Shown here in pieces: positions 6,574-9,135 of a stretch of DNA of 9,135 bases. A model generated the notes under the pieces. It had not been told where the DNA came from, did no database searches, and worked only from the letters and a program-made list of their open reading frames with translations. The number at the start of each line of letters is the position of its first letter. The first letter of the stretch is position 1. The DNA comes from Yoonia sp. (GTDB taxonomy: Bacteria > Pseudomonadota > Alphaproteobacteria > Rhodobacterales > Rhodobacteraceae), in NCBI GenBank assembly GCA_020627605.1, contig JAHDGO010000063.1:1-9135 (forward strand). Reading direction: 5' to 3'. The translations under genes and the position numbers were made by a program.

Positions 6574-7317
6574 TCAGGTTGCGCGGGCCAGGACCTCTTC
6601 AACCGAGGTTGTGATCAATTGCAGGCAGGTCTCGTCTGAAAACCGGTGATCCGCGCCATCAACCAGCGTCAGCCGCATGTCGGGGCTTTCGGCGTGATCC
6701 AGCAGACGCAGCGCAACTGCCATATCAACGTCGGCATCCGCCGTGCCTTGCAGGCTACGCACCGGAAAGGGCAGCGGCAGCGGGTCGCGCAGGACCAGCC
6801 TTTTGCGTCCTTCTTCGATCAGACGCCGGGTGATGATGTAGGGCTCGCCATATTCTGACGGCAGCACGACCTGTCCCTTGTCAGCCAGGTCCGCCTTTTG
6901 CGCGTCCGAAAAACCGGCCCACATGCTGTCTTCGGTGAAATCCGGTGCGGCGGCGATTGTGACCAGCCCCGCCACTTTTTCCGGCATCGCGCGCGCTACC
7001 AGCAGTGATATCCACCCACCCATGCTGGAGCCGACCAGCACCACCCTGCCCGCCAAGAGCCCGATGGCGGCGCAGGCGTCCTCAAACCAGTCGCCGATGC
7101 AGCCAGCGGTAAAGTCTTCCGAACTTTCGCCATGGCCGGAGTAATCGAACCGCAGGAAGGCGCGGCCAGATTGTTTTGCCCAGTCTTCCAGAAACACGGC
7201 CTTGGTGCCGCCCATGTCGGATTTGAAGCCGCCCAGAAACACCACAGCCGGGCCTGTCCCGTCATGCAGATGGTAGGCGATGCGCCGCCCCTCTGGCGTC
7301 TTGAGATAATCAGGCAT
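6574..7317 (-). CDS. ABHD10-like serine alpha/beta-hydrolase (acyl-thioesterase/esterase type)
   Basis: The 247-residue protein opens MPDYLKTPEGRRIAYH and shows LGGFKSDMGGTKA (28-40) as the oxyanion loop, DYSGHGESS (58-66), and nucleophile elbow GSSMGG with Ser98. The acid is probably Asp194 in QGTADADV and the base His224 in GADHRFS. The FKSDMxGTKA block with a C-terminal DHR is characteristic of bacterial relatives of human ABHD10, a serine hydrolase reported as a mitochondrial de-palmitoylase and acyl-glucuronide esterase. The bacterial substrate is not known to me. No signal peptide is visible, so a cytoplasmic location is likely. The ATG has GAGG 6 bases upstream and overlaps the stop of the preceding MFS gene by 8 bases (shared ATGCCTGA), which indicates translational coupling. 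Confidence 0.87.
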   Translation of the reverse strand: MPDYLKTPEGRRIAYHLHDGTGPAVVFLGGFKSDMGGTKAVFLEDWAKQSGRAFLRFDYSGHGESSEDFTAGCIGDWFEDACAAIGLLAGRVVLVGSSMGGWISLLVARAMPEKVAGLVTIAAAPDFTEDSMWAGFSDAQKADLADKGQVVLPSEYGEPYIITRRLIEEGRKRLVLRDPLPLPFPVRSLQGTADADVDMAVALRLLDHAESPDMRLTLVDGADHRFSDETCLQLITTSVEEVLARAT

Positions 7318-8581
7318 TCTGCACCTCGTCCAAACCCGTTGCGATCATGGCGGCACAGAAACACATCGCGGCAAAAAGGCCAATCACCAAGGGCACGCTC
7401 AGTGCGGCCAACCCGGCAAATGCGGCCCCGCCTGCCAGCAGCACCAGCCCGACGATGGTATTGGACAGCGCCGTATAGGCCGCCCTGTCGTCGGCCCCGG
7501 CCATATCGACCAGATGTGTGGACCGTCCCTGCCGCACGCCCTGATACGCAATCATCAGGCCAAACAGCATCACAGGCAGCACACCGATGGTGCCGGTGAA
7601 ACCTGCCAGATCCAGAAGCACCACAAGCGCCAGCACCGCCCCACCGGCCAGCCCCGCCAGTTGCAGCACCCGGCGCGACGACCGGTCCGATAACCGCCCC
7701 CAGACATAAGATGACAAAAGCGCCGCCACTGATGACGCCAGCACAAGGGCACCCAATTGCCCAAAGGCGCCGTCAGGTTGCAACATCACCAGATATGGCG
7801 GGGCCAACGCCGTGCCGACCAGCAGACTGCGCACGATGATGAAGCGGGCAAGCTGCGGCCGGTCTCGCAGCAAGGCGAATTGCGCGACCGCATCTGTCTG
7901 CTCTCCGGTATGCGGCACCTCTTTCATGGTGGCAAAGACGGCGGCAGCACCGACCCAGAAACAGGCCGCCAGCCCAATTGCGGCGATGACCAGCGCGTAG
8001 CGATCACCAAACCCGCTGAGCAGGATCACCGCGAAAAGGATCACGCCAAGCGCCGCCGCCGAACTGGCAAATCCCGTGGCCGTCCCGCGCCGCGATGTTG
8101 CGACCGTTTTGCCCAGAATGTCCTTGTAGCTGGCCGAACAAACCGAACGGGCGAGTGCCAGCACAGCCAGCAAAGCGACGATGGTCGCGCCTGCCGCCGT
8201 GCCCTCCAGCGTCAGCCCGGCCCCGACAATCCCTGCGGCCATCAGCCCCTGCACAAAGGCACCACCCGCCCAGAACCATTTGCGGATTGCGCAGCGGGTG
8301 ATGCGTGGCGTCGTCAAGAGTTGCGGCAAGAGCGCCCCCGCCTCGCGCACTGGCACCAGCAGCCCGACCCAGAAGGCCCCGGCCCCGAGGTGCGTCAGCA
8401 GCCAGCTCAACACCAGTTTGGGGTCAATCAAGCCGTCAGCCAGCTTGCTTGCCGACAGCGACAGAACATGACGCAGGAAATTGCCCGGCTCTGCCGCCAC
8501 AGCGTCGTCTGACAGGCCCTTGGCCGTATCGGAATCGCCGGTCACCGCGTCAAAGATCTGTTCCGTCGTTGTCTGGTTCAT
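7310..8581 (-). CDS. MFS transporter with a soluble N-terminal extension
   Basis: A 423-residue membrane protein whose hydrophobic segments are spread over residues about 56-415. A motif A-like loop, WGRLSDRSSRR (294-304), follows a transmembrane segment in the second half, as expected for the major facilitator superfamily. The first 50 or so residues are polar and acidic before the conserved-looking block LSASKLADGLIDPKLVLSWL (40-59). REAGALLPQL (79-88) follows the first membrane segment. I do not recognise a substrate; the direction of transport is open. The ATG at 8581 is chosen because GGAGGG lies 4 bases upstream; another in-frame ATG at 8593 has no such site. It is the first gene of the minus-strand group, divergent from the ArsR-SRPBCC gene with a 93-base gap, and overlaps the next gene by 8 bases. 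Confidence 0.84.
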   Translation of the reverse strand: MNQTTTEQIFDAVTGDSDTAKGLSDDAVAAEPGNFLRHVLSLSASKLADGLIDPKLVLSWLLTHLGAGAFWVGLLVPVREAGALLPQLLTTPRITRCAIRKWFWAGGAFVQGLMAAGIVGAGLTLEGTAAGATIVALLAVLALARSVCSASYKDILGKTVATSRRGTATGFASSAAALGVILFAVILLSGFGDRYALVIAAIGLAACFWVGAAAVFATMKEVPHTGEQTDAVAQFALLRDRPQLARFIIVRSLLVGTALAPPYLVMLQPDGAFGQLGALVLASSVAALLSSYVWGRLSDRSSRRVLQLAGLAGGAVLALVVLLDLAGFTGTIGVLPVMLFGLMIAYQGVRQGRSTHLVDMAGADDRAAYTALSNTIVGLVLLAGGAAFAGLAALSVPLVIGLFAAMCFCAAMIATGLDEVQNA

Positions 8582-8624
8582 CGCGCCCTCCATCGATCAG
8601 GGACATAGCGTCTTGCGTGAAAAT

Positions 8625-8650
8625 TCACGTGACTCTATTGTCACGTGACT
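8625..8650. repeat. Tandem TCACGTGACT repeat, candidate operator
   Basis: TCACGTGACT occurs exactly twice (8625-8634 and 8641-8650), 16 bases apart start to start. Each copy contains the 8-base palindrome TCACGTGA. A weaker third relative, GTGATTCTAT (8667-8676), matches GTGACTCTAT (8629-8638) at 9 of 10 bases and runs into the start codon of the regulator. The repeats flank and overlap the predicted -35 element of the ArsR-type gene and lie upstream of the divergent MFS gene. They are a natural target for that regulator. Repeat structure is seen directly; the binding protein is inferred. Confidence 0.6.
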
Positions 8651-8667
8651 ATTCAGTAACGTATAAG
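8638..8667 (+). promoter_or_regulatory. Predicted promoter of the ArsR-SRPBCC gene (leaderless)
   Basis: TTGTCA (8638-8643) and TATAAG (8662-8667) each match the sigma-70-type consensus at 5 of 6 positions, with an 18-base spacer. Transcription would start about 7 bases past the -10 element, at or within a base or two of the ATG at 8675. No Shine-Dalgarno sequence precedes that ATG, which fits a leaderless message. Confidence 0.55.
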
Positions 8668-8674
8668 TGATTCT

Positions 8675-9135
8675 ATGGATGCGATTTTCAAAGCCCTCAA
8701 CGACCCCGCCCGCCGCGCATTGCTGGACAGCCTGCGCGCCAAGGACGGGCAAAGCCTGTCGGATTTGGAAGAGCAGCTGGACATGACCCGTTTCGGGGTC
8801 ATGAAACACCTCAAGGTTCTTGAGGACGCAAACCTGATCGTCCCGCGCAAGGTGGGGCGGTTCAAATATCACTACTTGAACGTCATGCCCTTGCAGGAGG
8901 TCTTTGACCGTTGGGTCGAACCCCTCCTCGCCCGCCCGGCTGCAAGGGTAATTTCAAAACTCAAATCAGAATTGGAGAATGACATGCCGAAGAAGCCTGA
9001 TTTCGTCATGCAGACATTTATTGATTGCACCCACGATGCGCTTTGGGATGCCCTGACCAAAGGGGAGTTGATGGCCCAATATCATTTCGGTTGTGAAAGG
9101 GTCGAAGGTGATCATGCAGCACCCGGTGACCAGAT
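8675..9135 (+). CDS. ArsR-type winged-helix regulator fused to an SRPBCC (AHSA1-like) domain, 3' truncated
   Basis: The first 153 residues are present; the frame is open at the window end. Residues about 1-85 form an ArsR-like winged helix: ALNDPARRALLDSL (7-20), the helix-turn-helix region SLSDLEEQLDMTRFGVMKHL (27-46), and the wing VPRKVGRFKYHYLN (56-69). The ELCVCDL-type metal-binding cysteine motif is absent from the recognition region, so metal sensing is unlikely. From about residue 108 the segment PDFVMQTFIDCTHDALWDAL begins an SRPBCC/AHSA1-type fold, which in such fusions is thought to be a ligand-binding sensor. It probably regulates itself and the divergent transporter-hydrolase operon through the repeats in the 93-base gap (inference). 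The ATG at 8675 is the first in frame with the homology and lies directly after a good promoter; a later internal ATG at 8984 is also well equipped for initiation. Confidence 0.85.
   Translation, partial: MDAIFKALNDPARRALLDSLRAKDGQSLSDLEEQLDMTRFGVMKHLKVLEDANLIVPRKVGRFKYHYLNVMPLQEVFDRWVEPLLARPAARVISKLKSELENDMPKKPDFVMQTFIDCTHDALWDALTKGELMAQYHFGCERVEGDHAAPGDQ
8974..8986 (+). promoter_or_regulatory. Internal ribosome binding site and in-frame ATG before the SRPBCC domain
   Basis: GGAG (8974-8977) is followed by 6 bases and ATG (8984-8986), in frame as Met104 of the fusion protein, exactly at the linker between the two domains. The full-length start at 8675 has no such site. It may allow separate production of the SRPBCC domain or be a relic of two formerly adjacent genes. 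Confidence 0.4.

Noticed and set aside
8582..8593. Alternative ATG start of the first MFS gene at 8593
   Set aside because: No ribosome binding site precedes it, while GGAGGG precedes the ATG at 8581.
8625..8650. CACGTG cores taken as a eukaryotic-type E-box or quorum-sensing box
   Set aside because: The hexamer is a short palindrome that occurs by chance, no LuxR-type gene is present, and the divergent ArsR-type regulator is the simpler candidate.
1..9135. Search for tRNA, rRNA, riboswitch, CRISPR array, insertion sequence or phage genes
   Set aside because: No regularly spaced repeats, transposase motifs, terminal inverted repeats or RNA-gene signatures were seen; nearly all bases are accounted for by housekeeping-type and metabolic genes.

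Overview
The window reads as a chromosomal segment of an alphaproteobacterium, most likely a Rhodobacterales/Roseobacter-type organism. This rests on the protein signatures, the moderately high GC content and the gene order: divergent phaZ and phaC, with phasin downstream of phaC. That order and the CTGC-N3/4-GCAG operator type are familiar from Rhodobacter and Paracoccus. No tRNA, rRNA, CRISPR array, insertion sequence or phage gene was seen.

Left part (1-3478) is a polyhydroxyalkanoate (PHA/PHB) locus. A truncated phasin gene (phaP) runs off the left edge on the minus strand. A class I PHA synthase (phaC) lies upstream of it on the same strand. An intracellular PHB depolymerase (phaZ) is transcribed divergently from phaC. 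Both intergenic regions carry palindromes matching the binding motif of the PHA-responsive repressor PhaR. The phaP and phaZ promoters share a nearly identical block of about 28 bases covering operator and -10 element. Synthesis, granule coating and mobilisation therefore look tied to one regulator, whose gene is not in the window.

Middle and right part (3499-8581) holds five minus-strand genes, closely spaced and plausibly one operon. In order of transcription they are an MFS transporter, an ABHD10-like serine hydrolase, a GPH-type (MelB-like) cation:sugar-type symporter, a second serine hydrolase, and a third alpha/beta-hydrolase. This last protein has lost its nucleophile (Ser to Gly) and its catalytic His (to Tyr). 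The two transporter-hydrolase pairs are built alike: in each, the transporter stop overlaps the hydrolase start by 8 bases.

Right edge (8582-9135): divergent from that operon is an ArsR-type winged-helix regulator fused to the start of an SRPBCC (AHSA1-like) domain, cut by the window end. Its predicted promoter overlaps a direct repeat of TCACGTGACT and would give a leaderless or nearly leaderless mRNA. It is the natural candidate regulator of the divergent transporter-hydrolase operon.

The PHA part is a known type of system. The parts least explained by known biology are the apparently dead hydrolase next to phaZ and the paired transporter-hydrolase operon with its fused regulator. Substrates cannot be read from the sequence.
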